A DNA stretch of 64,000 bases from Anaeramoeba ignava (taxonomy: Eukaryota > Metamonada > Anaeramoebidae). Made by a program: the position numbers and the translations under genes. Under the pieces are notes generated by a model. The model made no database searches. It was given only the letters and a program-made list of their open reading frames with translations, and was not told where the DNA came from. This document shows, one piece after another, positions 1-14,100 of the stretch (the first letter of the stretch is position 1; the number at the start of each line of letters is the position of its first letter). The stretch is from assembly GCA_028826165.1 (NCBI GenBank), contig JAPDFW010000125.1, positions 1-64,000 on the forward strand, given 5' to 3'.

Positions 1-1262
1 TTCATCTATTATTTTTGTTAAATAAATAATTTAAATAAAATAAAATTGTTTTTATTTTTATTTTTGTTTTTGTTTTTATTTTTGTTTTTAAAATTGAAAA
101 AAAATTATACCTTTATCATTTTCTTGAATTGAATTTTTAAGTTTTGTAAAATAAATTTTTGCTTTATCTAATGATTGAGTAATTTCTTGTTTTTGTTTTT
201 GTTTTTGTTTTTGTTTCCATTTGTTCCAATTTTTTCTTTTTTTCCTTTTTAATTTTCTTGTTTCTAATTTAATTTGTTCTTTTTCTTCAATTCTTTTTCT
301 GTTTGATATTTAATTGAATTGAAGTTATAATAAGATATTATTCTTTTGTCTTCTTCTTTAAGTTCTTCTTCAATATTTGAATTTAATAAAATGGATTTGG
401 TTTCATTTAAATTAAATGATTTTTGATTTGTTGAAATTGTTGAAAAAGTAAATGTTTGTGTTTGTTGAATTTGTGTGAATAAAATTGAAAAGAATTTATC
501 ATTATCAAAATATTCTTCTTTTTCTTGAGAATTAATAGTTTCGTTTTGGTTTAATTTAATTAATGAATTTAGATTTAATCCTTCTTTCTTTTGTTTTTGT
601 AATAATTTGTAAATGTTTTCTTGGGAATTTTCTTTCCATTTTTGTTGAAAAAGTTGTAATAATTGAAATTTGTTTTGAATTGATTGATGTAAGGAAATTA
701 ATCCAATAAAACTGATATTTTGTTCAAGTTGTGAATTTTTGAAATCAAATCTTTGAATAATTTGTTGAATATTTGGAATAATAAATTCTTCACATTTTTC
801 AATAAGAAATTTAGATGAAATGTTTTGACTTTTGAAATAAATGATAGCAATATTATCAAGTTGTAGATATTCTTTCATTTCAAGCTCAATTTGTTTTTTA
901 ACATCATTTAACTTATTTTGATTAGCAAATTCCCAATATTTATCAAATTCTTCTTTATTAAAAGATAATTCTCCACTATAAATATATTCCATTATTGGTG
1001 TAACAATATTTGAATGAAAATTATTAAATGTTAATTTTGTCTGTTGTTTTTCAAAAATTTTGGTTAAAAAGTTAATGAACGAGCAGTCAAAATGGATTTA
1101 TGGCAATAAAGTATTCTTTTTATCAATTCCACAATAAATTTGGATATCTGATGTTTTTTTTTATTGAATATTGATAAAATTTGTTTCTGATGTTTTTTTA
1201 TTAAAAATTCTTTAAGTTTTTGTAATTCGTTTTTGGTTTTTGGTTTTGATTCATTTTTCCCT
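1..1262 (-). pseudogene. Broken BTB/POZ-domain gene (internal and 3' part)
   Basis: Minus-strand remnant of a BTB-domain protein. The longest open piece (264-992) starts in the last BTB helices (IMEYIYSGEL) and runs into a helical BACK-like region. Upstream, other frames hold the rest of the BTB fold: SDIQIYCGIDKK, then YCHKSILTARS. Five one-base changes in homopolymers (294-298, 1053-1057, 1066-1070, 1117-1121, 1154-1162) would bring everything from about 1260 to a splice donor at 110 into one frame. A K/Q-rich tail follows the open piece, then an intron (6-110, GTATAATT...AATAATAG), so the gene continues past the left edge. A plausible acceptor (AAAAAG) lies at about 1260. Neighbouring genes keep frame through equally long runs, so decay is favoured over sequencing error, but neither is proved. 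Confidence 0.65.
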
Positions 1263-2995
1263 TTTTCAAATAAATAAAATTAAATTTAATTAATAATTTA
1301 TAAATATTTTGATTATTTAAAAATAATTTAGATAAATAATATTTTTATATTTTTAAATAAATAAAATAAATAAAAATTAAATAATTTTAATTGATAATTT
1401 ATAAATATTTTTATTATTTAAATAATTTATGTTTAAAATAATTATTATATATTTATAAATCACTTACTTTTATTGTCTGATGTTTTCTATTTTGTTTTTC
1501 AAATAAATAAAATAAATTTAAAATAAATTATAAATATTTTTATTATTCAAATAATTTAAATAAATAATTTATGTTTAAAATAATATTTTATATATTTTTA
1601 ATTAAATATTGTTTTTGCTCTTTTTCAAATAAATAAAACAATTTAAAATTAAATTTAATTAATAATTTATAAATATTTTTGTTGATTTAAATAAATTAAA
1701 TAATAATTTATGCGTAAAATTATATTTTTATATTTTTATTAATTATTTCTTTTTCCTTTTTTTTTAATAAATAAAATAAATTGAAATTAAATAAATTTAA
1801 TTAATAATTTATAAATATTTCGATTATTTAAATAATTTAAATAAATGATTTATGTGTAAAATAATAATTATATATTTTTATATTTTTAAATTTCTTACTT
1901 TATTTTTTTTTTCCTTTTTTTTATTAAATAAAATAAATTGAAATTAAATAATATTAATTAATAATTTATAAATATTTTGTTTATTTAAATAATTTAAATA
2001 AATAATTTATGTGAAATATTAATTTAATATTTTTATATTTTTAAATTTTTTAATTTTTAATGATGCTTTCTGTTTTTCCTTTTTATTAAATAAAATAAAT
2101 TGAAATTAAATAATATTAATTAATAATTTATAAATATTTTGTTTATTTAAATAATTTAAATAAATAATTTATGTGTGAAATAATAATAATTATAAATATT
2201 TAATTTAATATTTTTAATTTAATTATTTTTAATTTTTTTTTTATTAAATAAAATAAATTAAAATTAAATAATTTTAATAAATAATTTATAAATATTTTGT
2301 TTATTTAAATAATTTAGATAAATAATTTATGTTTAAAATAATAATTTAATATTTTTAATTTAATTATTTTTAATTTTTAATTTGTGTTTTTCCTTTTTAA
2401 TAAATAAAATAAATTAAAATTAAATAATTTTAATAAATAATTTATAAATATTTTGATTATTTAAATAATTTAAATAAATAATTTATGTGTGAAATAATAT
2501 TTTAATATTTTTAATTTAATTATTTTTAATTTTTAATTTGTTTTTTTCCTTTTTTTAATAAATAAAATAAATTGAAATTAAATAATATTAATTGATATTT
2601 TATAAATATTTTGATTATTTAAATAATTTAGATAAATGATTTTATGTGTAAAATAATAATTATATATTTTTATATTTTTTAAATTTTTACTTTTATTTTG
2701 ATGTTTTGTTTTTTTCCTTTTTAATAAATAAAATAAATTGAAAATTAAATAATATTAATTAATAATTTATAAATATTTTGATTATTTAAAATAATTTAGA
2801 TAAATAATTTATGTTTAAAATAATAATTTAATATTTTTAATTTAATTATTTTTAATTTTTAATTTGTTTTTTTCCTTTTTTTTTAATAAATAAAATAAAT
2901 TTAAATTAATTAATATTAATAAATAATAATTTATAAATATTTTGGTTATTTAAATAATTTAAATAAATAATTTATGTGTAAAAAATAATAAATAT
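1263..2995. repeat. About 155-bp tandem satellite, 12 copies, with splice-site-like core
   Basis: The core TAATTTATAAATATTTT recurs about 12 times (1301, 1402, 1531, 1670, 1812, 1969, 2131, 2289, 2446, 2602, 2770, 2933), with spacing growing from about 100 to about 160 bp. On the minus strand many monomers carry an acceptor-like AAAAAGG, 20-35 bases resembling AAACAAAACATCA, then a donor-like GTAAGT/GTAAGA/GTAAAA. The array sits between the BTB remnant and a promoter-like T-tract, so it may be an amplified leader-exon/intron unit of that gene. Confidence 0.75.
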
Positions 2996-3029
2996 AAATA
3001 AATTACTTTTATTTCTTTGTGTTTACTTT

Positions 3030-3066
3030 TGTGAAAAAAAAAATGAAAAAAAAATGAAAAATTTGT
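3030..3066 (-). promoter_or_regulatory. T-tract promoter-like element facing the BTB remnant
   Basis: On the minus strand it reads as two CATTTTTTTT blocks in a T-tract, the same arrangement found directly upstream of most intact genes here. It points left, towards the satellite array and the BTB remnant. Confidence 0.45.
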
Positions 3067-6000
3067 TTTTATTTTTTTAATTAAAAAAGAAAAAAAAAAT
3101 AAATTAAAAAAGAAAATTTCTTATTTATTAAGTTTTGAATAAATTTCAAAGCAAATTGTTTATTTAATTTCTTTTTCAAAAATGAAATAAAATTGATAAA
3201 ATTGTTCTTAATCATAATTTTGAATTTTTTTTAACTAAATTTATTTATTTTTTTCCAAATAAAAATCAATTAAAATATTTTTTTTGAAAGAATTTATAAA
3301 TAAATTAAATCTATTTAAATATTGAATTTCTTTCTATTTTTTTTTTTGGAAATAATTTAATAATAATTTTTAAATCAAAACAATTCAATTCTATCTATTT
3401 TTTTTTTTGGAATTTAAATAATAATCCTATCTATTTTTTTTTGGAATTTAAATATTAATTCTATTAACAAAAAAGAGAAATTTTTTGAATATTTTATATT
3501 TTGTAATAAAAAATCAAGAAATATTTCTTTTTTTGGAAATGTTTTGATTTGAGTTTGAGGTTTATAAAGGAAATAAATTTGGAAATTTTGTTGAATAAAA
3601 AAGAAAGGAATAAATAAATAATAAATAAATAAATAAATAGTTTTTTTCAAAGTTATTCAAAAGTAGAATTAAATAAAATCTTCCAAAATTTGAAGATAAA
3701 TATTTTAAAGAAGATTTGTTGAGTATTTATATAATAATTGATTTATCTCTATAATATTTGTGAATTTGGAAATATTTTGAAATCAAATTTGTTTTGGATT
3801 ATATTTTGGATTAAATAAATGAACAGATATCATGTTTTTAAAAAGAATTTTGAATATTTCTTGATTAAATTGATTTAAATATTAAATTCAATAAGAGTTA
3901 GAATTTTGATATTTATATTATTTTCCAATATCTAAGTAAAGAGAATTGAAATTTAAAAGTGATTTGGGATTTTGAAGATTATTTTCATTTTTTTCATTTT
4001 GTTTTTCCAATAAGGATTTAATTTCTCAATTTTAAAGAAGTTAGAATTTATAAATAATTTTTTGTTGTTGTTGTTAAATAATTAAGATTAATGAACAGAA
4101 ATAACTTGTTATTGTTTAGAATTTTGTGAATTTAAATTGGATTTGAAATTTAATTTAATATTTTGAAAAAGAATTTTCTTGTTTGATATTAATGGAAATC
4201 TCTTCAAAATGGAATGATTAATAAATATTTATGATTAGGAATTTTGTAATTTTATCAATTATTTTGGAGAAATGAAGAATAATTTTGTAATAATTAAATT
4301 AAATTAAATTAAATTAAATTTATTGATAAAATTGAGTTATATCTATTATATTTTTTGAATAGATTAAATAGAAGTATATTTCCTTGAAATAAATAAAGAA
4401 TTTGTGAATATTATTGAAATTATTAAGAAATGTATTTTCAATTCAATTCAATTTAATATTCTTTTTCTTGAAGAAAATAATTTAATAATAATTTTGAAAT
4501 GGAAATAAATAATATTCTGTAAATTGGAAATATTTCTAAAGAAAGGATATATAAATTATTCAAAAATGTTGTTGAATTTTGTTAATTTTGTTTTAGAATA
4601 TAAAAAGTTGTAATTAATCATCAATTTCAAAATATTTGTGGAAAATATTATTTTTGTGTGTATTGAATAATTGATATTTACAAATAAAAGGAGAAATATT
4701 TTGTGAAGATTTGTGAAAATAAGTATTCATTAATATCAGTAATTTTTTATTCAAAAAAAATATTCAAGAAATATATTTTGATTTTATCTTTTTTTCAGTT
4801 TCAAGAAAATGGAAAAAATTCCATAATTTCAATATTTGGTTAATTGTTTATTTGTGATATTTTGATTCAAGAAATAAATAAATATTCAAATTATTATTTT
4901 AAGTTATTGAATATATGTATCAAGTGTTTCCAATGCAAAAGTAAATTGAAGATATTTAAATAATTTTCATAAATTCTTGAAATAATAAAAATGGAAATAA
5001 GTATTTCTGTTTATGGATTAAATTGTTGAATATATGTAAGATAGATATTTTTGTTGTTGATAATAATTCAAATTCTTCTTTCTTTTCATAATATAAATCA
5101 AATAAAATAATCTTGAAAAATTGTGAGATTTGAGAAATATTGATTAAAGTGGAAGAAAATATTTCTGTAATGATGTAAACAGTTAGAAAGTTTGTTTTTG
5201 AAGGGAAATGAATGAAAATTGTTGTATATTCAATATTAAAAGATCAAATAAGTGTTGAAATATTTTGGAAATCAAGAATATTTTCTTTTCTTTTCTTTTT
5301 ATTGTAAATGTTTCAATTTGTGGATTATCTCTTAATTGTTATTCTATTTTTTCTTAATAGAAAAATCTATATTAAATAAAATTCTTTCTTTCTTCTTCTT
5401 TTAAATTTCTTTTTAAAATATCCAATATTGTTAAATATCAATACTTTTCATTTAATTCAAATATTAAAATGAATTCTGTAATAAGATCTGTAAAAAACAG
5501 GAGAAACAAATAAGAATTAATAAAATATTTCATGTGTTAATTATAGATTTTAAGGAAATATTTTGGTTATTAATTTAATTACACAAATTTCTTCTTCTTC
5601 TTTTTTTCGAATAAGAAATAACATTAAAAAGAGAATATAAAGGTTTTTCTTTATAATATCAATAAATAGATTATGAAAATACAGTAAGCTTGTTATTGTT
5701 TGTTTTATGTTAATTTCTTTTTTTGATTTTGAAATGTAGAATTGTTTTAAAATATCCATTTTAAGTTCTTTTTCTTTTTCTTCTGTAAATTATTCCATAA
5801 TAATATTTGGTTTTATCTTGATATTTTAATTTATTGATTTCAAATCCTTTTCAATTAGATTCAATCTATTTTCTTTTTGTGTTTCTATTCAAAGATTCTG
5901 TTTTAATATCAATTTTATCAACTGAAATATATATTTTTATTGTATTATTTTTGAATTGAGAAAAAGAGATATAATGTTATTGATGAATTTTTTTTTGATT

Positions 6001-6659
6001 TAATACAAAGGTGAAAACTTGAATATTTATCAATTTGATTTCCTTTTTCTTTTATTATTATTTTTGTTTTTGCAATTAAATTTTCATAATCAAAATTAAT
6101 GTAAATTTGATTTGATTTCTTTAAATATTATGAAGAGATATATTTATTTTGTTGATTATAATTTTGTTTGAATTTCATTTCAATTTGTAAATAATTTGAT
6201 AATTTAAATTATTTGTTTTTTGATAATTGAAATTTATTGTTAGATTTTTTTTTGTAGAGAAAATGTATCAATTTTGATTTTTGATTTGGGAATTTTGTTT
6301 CATAATTTTATTCAATTAATATAATAAGTTTCATTTTCAAAATTATTTTTTTTTGAATATAAGGAAATATTTTATAAAATTTTGAGAGTTTTTATTTGAT
6401 AAATTCTATTGTATTCCTTTTTTAAATAAATAAAAAAATTATTTTGGAATTTGAATTAAAAAAAATTTAAATCAAATAAAATAATTTACTATTGGATAAT
6501 AATAATCATCTTCAATTTTCTAAATTGTTTTAATAATTATTTCTTGAATAAAATCAACAATTTCAAATCATTTTTTGAAGCAAAGAATTTTGAAAATTTT
6601 CTTTAATAATAATATCTAAATATTTCTTCAATTTTTATTTCTTCATTATTATTTTTAAC
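3067..6659. other. AT-rich stretch without a recognisable gene
   Basis: About 3.6 kb of A/T-rich sequence more complex than the flanking satellites, with no convincing gene on either strand. Open frames at 3414-3650 and 5550-5759 (minus) are short and low-complexity, with no promoter element or splice partners. A loose motif, GAAATATTT with variants, recurs without regular spacing. It could be old decayed sequence; I see no transposase or reverse transcriptase remnants. Confidence 0.5.
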
Positions 6660-8335
6660 ATATTTATATTTATTTTTAAATCATTTTTAAATTAATTTAG
6701 ATAATAAAACCTTTTTATAAATTATATAAATAAATTATTTTACATTTTAATTTTAATTTTAATTACTTATTTTTTGATTAAATTTATATTAAAAATGATT
6801 AAATTATTTTATTAATTATTTAATCAAAAAATTAAATAATAAAATTATATTTTATATTATTAATTTATTTCAAAATAATTTATAATTTAAATTTAATTAA
6901 ATATTATTATTTAATATTATTTAAAATTATTTTATTTTTTTTGGAAATTAAATTAATTAAATTTATTTTTGATTTAAATTTATATTTATTTTTAAATCAA
7001 TTTTGAATTAATTTAGATAATAAATTCTTTTTATAAATTATGTAAATAAATTATTTTATATTTTAATTTTAATTTTTATTATTTAATTTTTGATTAAATT
7101 TATATTAAAAATGTTTAAATTATTTTATTAATTATTTAATAAGTAAAATAAATAATAAAAAATTATATTTTATATTAATAATTTATTTCAAATTAATTTA
7201 TAATTTAAATTTAATTAAATATTATTATTTAATATTATTTAAAAATTATTTTATTTTTTTTGGAAATAAAATTAATTAAATTTTATTTTTGATTTAAATT
7301 TATATTTATTTTTAAATCTATTTTGAATTAATTTAGATAATAAATCCTTTTTATAAATTATATAAATAAATTATTTTATATTTTAATTTTAATTTTTATT
7401 ATTTAATTTTTGATTAAATTTATATTAAAAATGATTAAATTATTTTATTAATTATTTAATAAGGAAAATAAATAATAAAATTATATTTTATATTATCAAT
7501 TTATTTCAAAATAATTTATACTTTAAAATTAATTAAATATTATTATTTAAATTTATTTAAAATTATTTTATTTTTGGAAATAAAATTAATTAAATTTAAT
7601 TTTTGATTTAAATTTATATTTATTTTAAAATCAATTTTGAATTAATTTAGATAATAAATCCTTTTTATAAATTATATAAGTAAATTATTTTACATTTTAA
7701 TTTTAATTTTTATTATTTAATTTTTGATTAAATTTATATTAAAAATGATTAAATTATTTTATTAATTATTTAATAAGGAAAATAAATAATAAAATTATAT
7801 TTTATATTAATAATTTATTTCAAAATAATTTATACTTTAAATTTAATTAAATATTATTATTTAAATTTATTTAAAATTATTTTATTTTTGGAAATTAAAT
7901 TAATTAAATTTAATTTTTGATTTAAATTTATATTTATTTTAAAATCAATTTTGAATTAATTTAGATAATAAATCCTTTTTATAAATTATATAAATAAATT
8001 ATTTTACATTTTAATTTTAATTTTTATTATTTAATTTTTGATTAAATTTATATTAAAAATGTTTAAATTATTTTATTAATTATTTAATAAGGGAAATAGA
8101 TAGTAAAATTATATTTTATATTATTAATTTATTTCAAATTAATTTATACTTTTAAATTTAATTAAATATTATTATTTAAATTTATTTAAAAATTATTTTT
8201 ATTTTTGGAAATTAAATTAATTAAATTTAATTTTTGATTTAAATTTATATTTATTTTTAAATCTATTTTAAATTAATTTAGATAATAAATTCTTTTTATA
8301 AATTATATAAATAAATTATTTTACATTTTAATTAA
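6660..8335. repeat. About 316-bp tandem satellite, five copies plus a partial one
   Basis: The marker TTAGATAATAAATCCTTTTT recurs with its ATAATAAA core at 6701, 7017, 7337, 7651, 7965 and 8282, giving steps of 316, 320, 314, 314 and 317 bp. Copies differ by scattered substitutions and one-base indels. The sixth copy is cut off at about 8335. No coding capacity. Confidence 0.9.
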
Positions 8336-8455
8336 CATTTTCTCTTTATTTTTTTTATAATTTTTATTTGAAATTTTTATTTGATTTTTTCTTTTTTTTT
8401 CTTTTCATTTTTTTAATTTAAAAAAAAACAAAAAATGAAAAAAATGAATAAAAGT
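8336..8455. promoter_or_regulatory. Orphan paired T-tract/A-tract element between two satellites
   Basis: Holds a CTTTTCATTTTTTT block (about 8399-8415) and an AAAAAATGAAAAAAATGAA block (about 8432-8450), the signatures that precede genes elsewhere in the window. Here both sides run into satellites and no gene follows. It may be a promoter relic or chance. Confidence 0.3.
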
Positions 8456-10957
8456 TTTAAAATCATTTCTTGATTAATTTTATTGCAAAAATAGTAAATA
8501 AATTATTAAAAATTAAATTAAATATTTATCTAAAATTTTTGTTTCAAATTTATTTCTTTATTTTTAATAATATTTATTTAATATTAATAATAAATTCTTT
8601 TTAAAAATCATTTCTTAATTAATTTTATTGCAAAATAATAAATTAATTATTATTAAAAATTAAATAAAATAATAAATGAAATATTTTAATCAAGTTTATT
8701 TCTTTATTTTTAATAATATTTATTTAATATTAATAATAAATTCTTTTTAAAATTATTTCTTAATTAATTTTATTACAAAATATTAAATTAATTATTATTA
8801 AAAATTAAGTAAAATAATAAATAAAATATTTTAATTAATTTTATTTCTTTATTTTTAATAACAATAATTTAATATTAATAATAAATTCTTTTTAAAATCA
8901 TTTCTTAATTAATTTTATTACAAAATAGTAAATTAATTATAATTAAAAATTAAATTAAAATTTTATTTAATTTTTTTTTTCAAATTTATTTCTTTATTTT
9001 TAATAATAATAATTTACTATTAATAATAAATTCTTTTTAAAATCATTTCTTAATTAATTTTATTGCAAAATAGTAAATTAATTATAATTAAAAATTAAAT
9101 TAAATTTTTATTTAATTTTTGTTTCAAATTTATTTCTTTATTTTTAATAATATTAATTTAATATTAATAATAAATTCTTTTTAAAATCATTTCTTAATTA
9201 ATTTTATTGCAAAATAGTAAATTAATTATAATTAAAAATTAAATTAAATTTTTATTTAATTTTTGTTTCATTTTATTTCTTTATTTTTAATAACATTAAT
9301 TTAATATTAATAATAAATCCTTTTTAAAATCATTTCTTGATTAATTTTATTGCAAAAATAATAAATTAATTATTATTAAAAATTAAATAAAATAATAAAT
9401 AAAATATTTTAATTAAATTTATTTCATTATTTTTAATAATATTTATTTAATATTAATAATAAAAAGGTTTTAAAATCATTTCTTAATTAATTTTATTGCA
9501 AAATAATAAATTAATTATTATTAAAAATTAAATAAAATATTTATCTAATTTTTGTTTCAAATTTATTTCTTTATTTTTAATAATATTAATTTAATATTAA
9601 TAATAAATTCTTTTTTAAATCATTTCTTAATTAATTTTATTGCAAAATAATAAATTAATTATTATTAAAAATTAAATTAAATTTTTATCTAATTTTTGTT
9701 TCAAATTTATTTCTTTATTTTTAATAATATTAATTTAATATTAATAATAAATTCTTTTTAAAATCATTTCTTAATTAATTTTATTGCAAAATAATAAATT
9801 AATTATTATTAAAAATTAAATTAAATATTTATCTAATTTTTGTTTCAAATTTATTTCTTTATTTTTAATAATAATAATTTAATATTAATAATAAATTCTT
9901 TTTAAAATTATTTCTTAATTAATTTTATTGCAAAATATTAAATTAATTATTATTAAAAATTAAAGTAAAAATAATAAATAAAATATTTTAATCAATTTTA
10001 TTTCTTTATTTTTAATAATATTAATTTAATATTAATAATAAATTCTTTTTAAAATCATTTCTTAATTAATTTTATTGCAAAATAATAAATTAATTATAAT
10101 TAAAAATTAAATTAAATATTTATCTAATTTTTGTTTCAAATTTATTTCTTTATTTTTAATAATAATTATTTAATATTAATAATAAATTCTTTTTAAATTA
10201 TTTCTTAATTAATTTTATTGCAAAATAGTAAATTAATTATTATTAAAAATTAAATTAAATTTTTATCTAATTTTTGTTTCAAATTTATTTCTTTATTTTT
10301 AATAATATTTATTTAATATTAATAATAAATTCTTTTTAAAAATCATTTCTTAATTAATTTTATTGCAAAAATAATAAATAAATTATAATTAAAAATTAAA
10401 TTAAATTTTTATCTAATTTTGTTTCAAATTTATTTCTTTTATTTTTAATAACATTTATTTAATATTAATAATAAATTCTTTTTAAATCATTTCTTAATTA
10501 ATTTTATTGCAAAATAATAAATTAATTATTATTAAAAATTAAATTAAAATTTTTATCTAATATTTGTTTCAAATTTATTTCTTTTATTTTTAATAATATT
10601 TATTTAATATTAATAATAAATTCTTTTTAAATCATTTTTAATTAATTTTATTGCAAAATAATAAATAAATTATAATTAAAAATTAAGTAAAATTTTTATT
10701 TAATTTTTGTTTTAAATTTATTTCTTTATTTTTAATAATTTTTATTTAATATTAATAATAAATTCTTTTTAAAATTATTTCTCGATTAATTTTATTGCAA
10801 AATAATAAATTAATTATAATTAAAAATTAAATAAAATAATAAATGAAATATTTTAATTAATTTTATTTCTTTATTTTTAATAATGTTAATTTAATATTAA
10901 TAATAAATTCTTTTTAGAATCATTTCTTAATTAATTTTATTGCAAAATATTAAATTA
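8456..10957. repeat. About 145-bp tandem satellite, about 17 copies
   Basis: The block TTAATTTTATTGCAAAATA recurs at 8482, 8627, 8772, 8917, 9062, 9206, 9349, 9495, 9639 and so on to 10938, in steps of 143-146 bp. Another constant part is TAATAATAAATTCTTTTTA. Copies are highly similar and the array has a sharp right edge. From 10958 to 11115 there is only AT-rich sequence before the 3' end of the DENN gene. Confidence 0.92.
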
Positions 10958-11115
10958 AAAAAGGATTTTTTTCTGATTACATTTTTTAAAATTATTTTTT
11001 TTATTGTTTTATAATTGTTTTGAATGAAAAAAAAACAAGAAACAAAATCAATTTTTGAAATAAATTAAATTGTTCAAGTTCAAATTCAAATTAAAATTCA
11101 AATTAAAAAAGAAAA

Positions 11116-14100
11116 TTAATTATTTTTAGAAAGATCATTATTATAAAATTTTGAGTTTTGAAATCTTTGATTTTGGAATTTTTCTAAAGAAATATCTTCA
11201 AGAATAACTGGAGAAGAAGGAGATAAAGAAGGACCGAATATCATGTCTTCATAATGAGAAGGTTTTTTAATAGGAATAGCACGTTGATTTGTAGTTTCTT
11301 GTTGGTTTTGTTGAGAAATAAGAGGATTTTGTTTTGGAGCATTTCTAAACAGGTTTAATTTTTGGTTTTTTGTGATTTGGTCACGAGGAGTTGGTGGTTG
11401 TGAAAGGGAATTTGAATTTGAATTTGATTTGGTTTTATCTGAGTTTCTTTTCTTTTTTGAATGTTTTTTATGAGATTTTTGGTGAATTGAAAATTTTTCT
11501 TGTTGAATTCTGTTTTTTGATTTTGATTTGTGTTTATAATAAGGAATGATATTTTGGAGTTCTTGGTTATTTTTTTGTTTTTGTTGTTTTTGTTGTTTTT
11601 GTTTTTCGAAGGGACTATCAATTTCCTTTTCAAATGGACTTTCAATTTCTTTTTCAATTTCTTCATTTTTTTTAGAATTCAAGTTCAAATTGGAAATTAA
11701 ATTGATATTTGTTTCATTTAAGCGTGAAATATTTTTTGATTTTCCAGAAGTTTTGTGGATACGATGTTCTTTGTGGGAATTTTTCTTTGAATGCTTTGCG
11801 CGGGAGTGTTTGTTTTTTCTATTCTTGGGTTCGATATTTTCTTCTGAATTATTTTTTCTTTGGGTTGTTATTTCGATATATTGTTTAATAACCATATTTC
11901 TAGCGTTTGTTCTAAGAGGGGATTCTTGTTTGTGAATGGGGAATCCACCACTATCGTGTTTTGTGAGAGATGCAGTGATTGTCCATTTATTTGATGGAGG
12001 TGTTGCGAGAACTTCTCCGAGATTTCGAATTAATTGGTTTGAATTTTTATCGTCTTCTTCATCTTTTTGTTGATTTTGCTGGTTCTCGATTTTGTTTGCT
12101 CTTGTTATTGGAATCGGCATTGATTTTTGGTCTTGAATTTCGAATATGCCTGAGTTGTCTTCGTTTTCTAGTTTTCTGAATTTTTCTTTTGTTTTTTCTT
12201 GATGGATGAATAAATTTTCTGATGAAGAATCGCTTTGTTTATAATTGTCTAATTGTCTTCTTAATGAAATTATTTTTTCGAAATAATTTGATTCTGTATT
12301 TTGGTTTGCGTTCATTGAGTCTTCTCTTTCGTTAGTCCAAACTTCAAACATTTGTGTCATTTGGAATGCTTGGAGAAACTAGAATAGAAAAATTAGAATA
12401 AATTATTCAATTATTAAATAAAGTATTAAAATAAATTATTAAATAAAATATTAAATAAAATATTAAATAAAATATTAAATAAAATATTAAATAAAATATT
12501 AAATAAATTATTAAATAAAATATTAAATAAAATATTAAATAAAATATTAAATAAAATATTAAATAAAATATTAAATAAAAATTAAAAAATAAAATAAAAT
12601 AAAATATTAAATAAATATTAAATAAATTAAATTAAAAATATTAAATAAAAATATTAAATAAAATTATTAAATAAAATATTAAATAAAATATTAAATAAAT
12701 TAATAAATTATTAAAATAAATTATTAAATAAAATATTAAATAAAATATTAAATAAATTATTAAATAAAATATTAAATAAATTATTAAATAAATTAATAAA
12801 TAAATTATTAAATAAAATATTAAATAAATTAATAAATAAATTATTAAATAAAATATTAAATAAATTATTAAATAAATTATTAAATAAAATATTAAATAAA
12901 ATATTAAATAAATTATTAAATAAAATATTAAATAAATTAATAAATAAATTATTAAATAAATTTCTTTTACTTTTTTGGTTGATTTTCTCTTCGAATTGGC
13001 AAATGATTCGAAATCAAATGTATTTTTTTTGGTTTCTTTGTCATAAACCATATAATCTTTATAATCACCGAATATTTTATAGAAAAAATTTAGAAAAGAA
13101 TTGACAATTTCTTTAGAATCAAAAATTCCAGTTTCTAAAAAGAAAATGAACAATAAGATTTTTAAATTGAATGAAAAATATTATTATTTATTATTTATTA
13201 TTTATTATTACTTTTGAATTGTTCTTGAGATTTTTTGATATCATTTAATAAATTATTTGCTCTATGAGAAGGTAGTAAAGCGATATCTGCTGGATCAAAT
13301 TCGATAGTATGAGCATCTAAATTTACATAAACAATTTCTTCTAGTGATAATTTTTCGAGTTCTGGTATTAAAGAGTTATGAATTCCTACAATAAAAGGAA
13401 GTGGAGAACAAGCAACAATAAGCATTGATTCAGGGAGAATTGGGGAGAATATATGCTAATTTTTTAAATAAATTATTAAATAAAATATTAAATAAAATAT
13501 TAAATAAAATATTAAATAAAATATTAAATAAAATATTAAATAAAATATTAAATAAAATATTAAATAAATTATTAAATAAAATATTAAATATTAGATATAA
13601 AACCTGCCAATTAAATGGATATAGAAGTGCTGTTGATGCTAATATAATTTTGGAAAGAGTTTCTAAACTTGATGATGAAAATAATATTCTTCGTTCAAAT
13701 ATTATTGAGGCAAATAAGCATATAATTAATTTTGCATCTAAAGTTGAAAATAATTTTTGAAGATCATACTTTTCAAAAGAAAAGAAAAATAAACAATTTT
13801 AAATTTTAAATTTTAAAATTAAAATTAATTTAATTTTCTTTTTTATACTTCTGCATGAAGTTCATCACTTCTTTTAATTTCAATCGATTCTTTTATAAGT
13901 TTTCCTTGAGAATGTAAATTAAAAGATAAATTTTCACCTAAATTAGGAACAGGTTGTTTACGAAGTTCTTCCAAAAAGCTCTTAAAATAATGTATTCCAG
14001 CAACTCTTTTTGATTTTAACATCCATAAAAGTTTTTCCCAAATTGAAAACATTGGATAATCTATAACAATATAAATATTTAAAATAATATAAATATAAAT

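Noticed and set aside
3414-3650. 78-aa hydrophobic minus-strand frame
   Set aside because: Low-complexity F/Y/I-rich product of A/T-rich DNA; no promoter element, splice sites or similarity.
5550-5759. 69-aa minus-strand frame
   Set aside because: Short, compositionally biased and isolated; weak evidence only.
13425-13760. Plus-strand 111-aa frame with a coiled-coil-like end
   Set aside because: The minus strand encodes the cDENN core ([18 protein letters not shown]) here and the rest is intron repeat.
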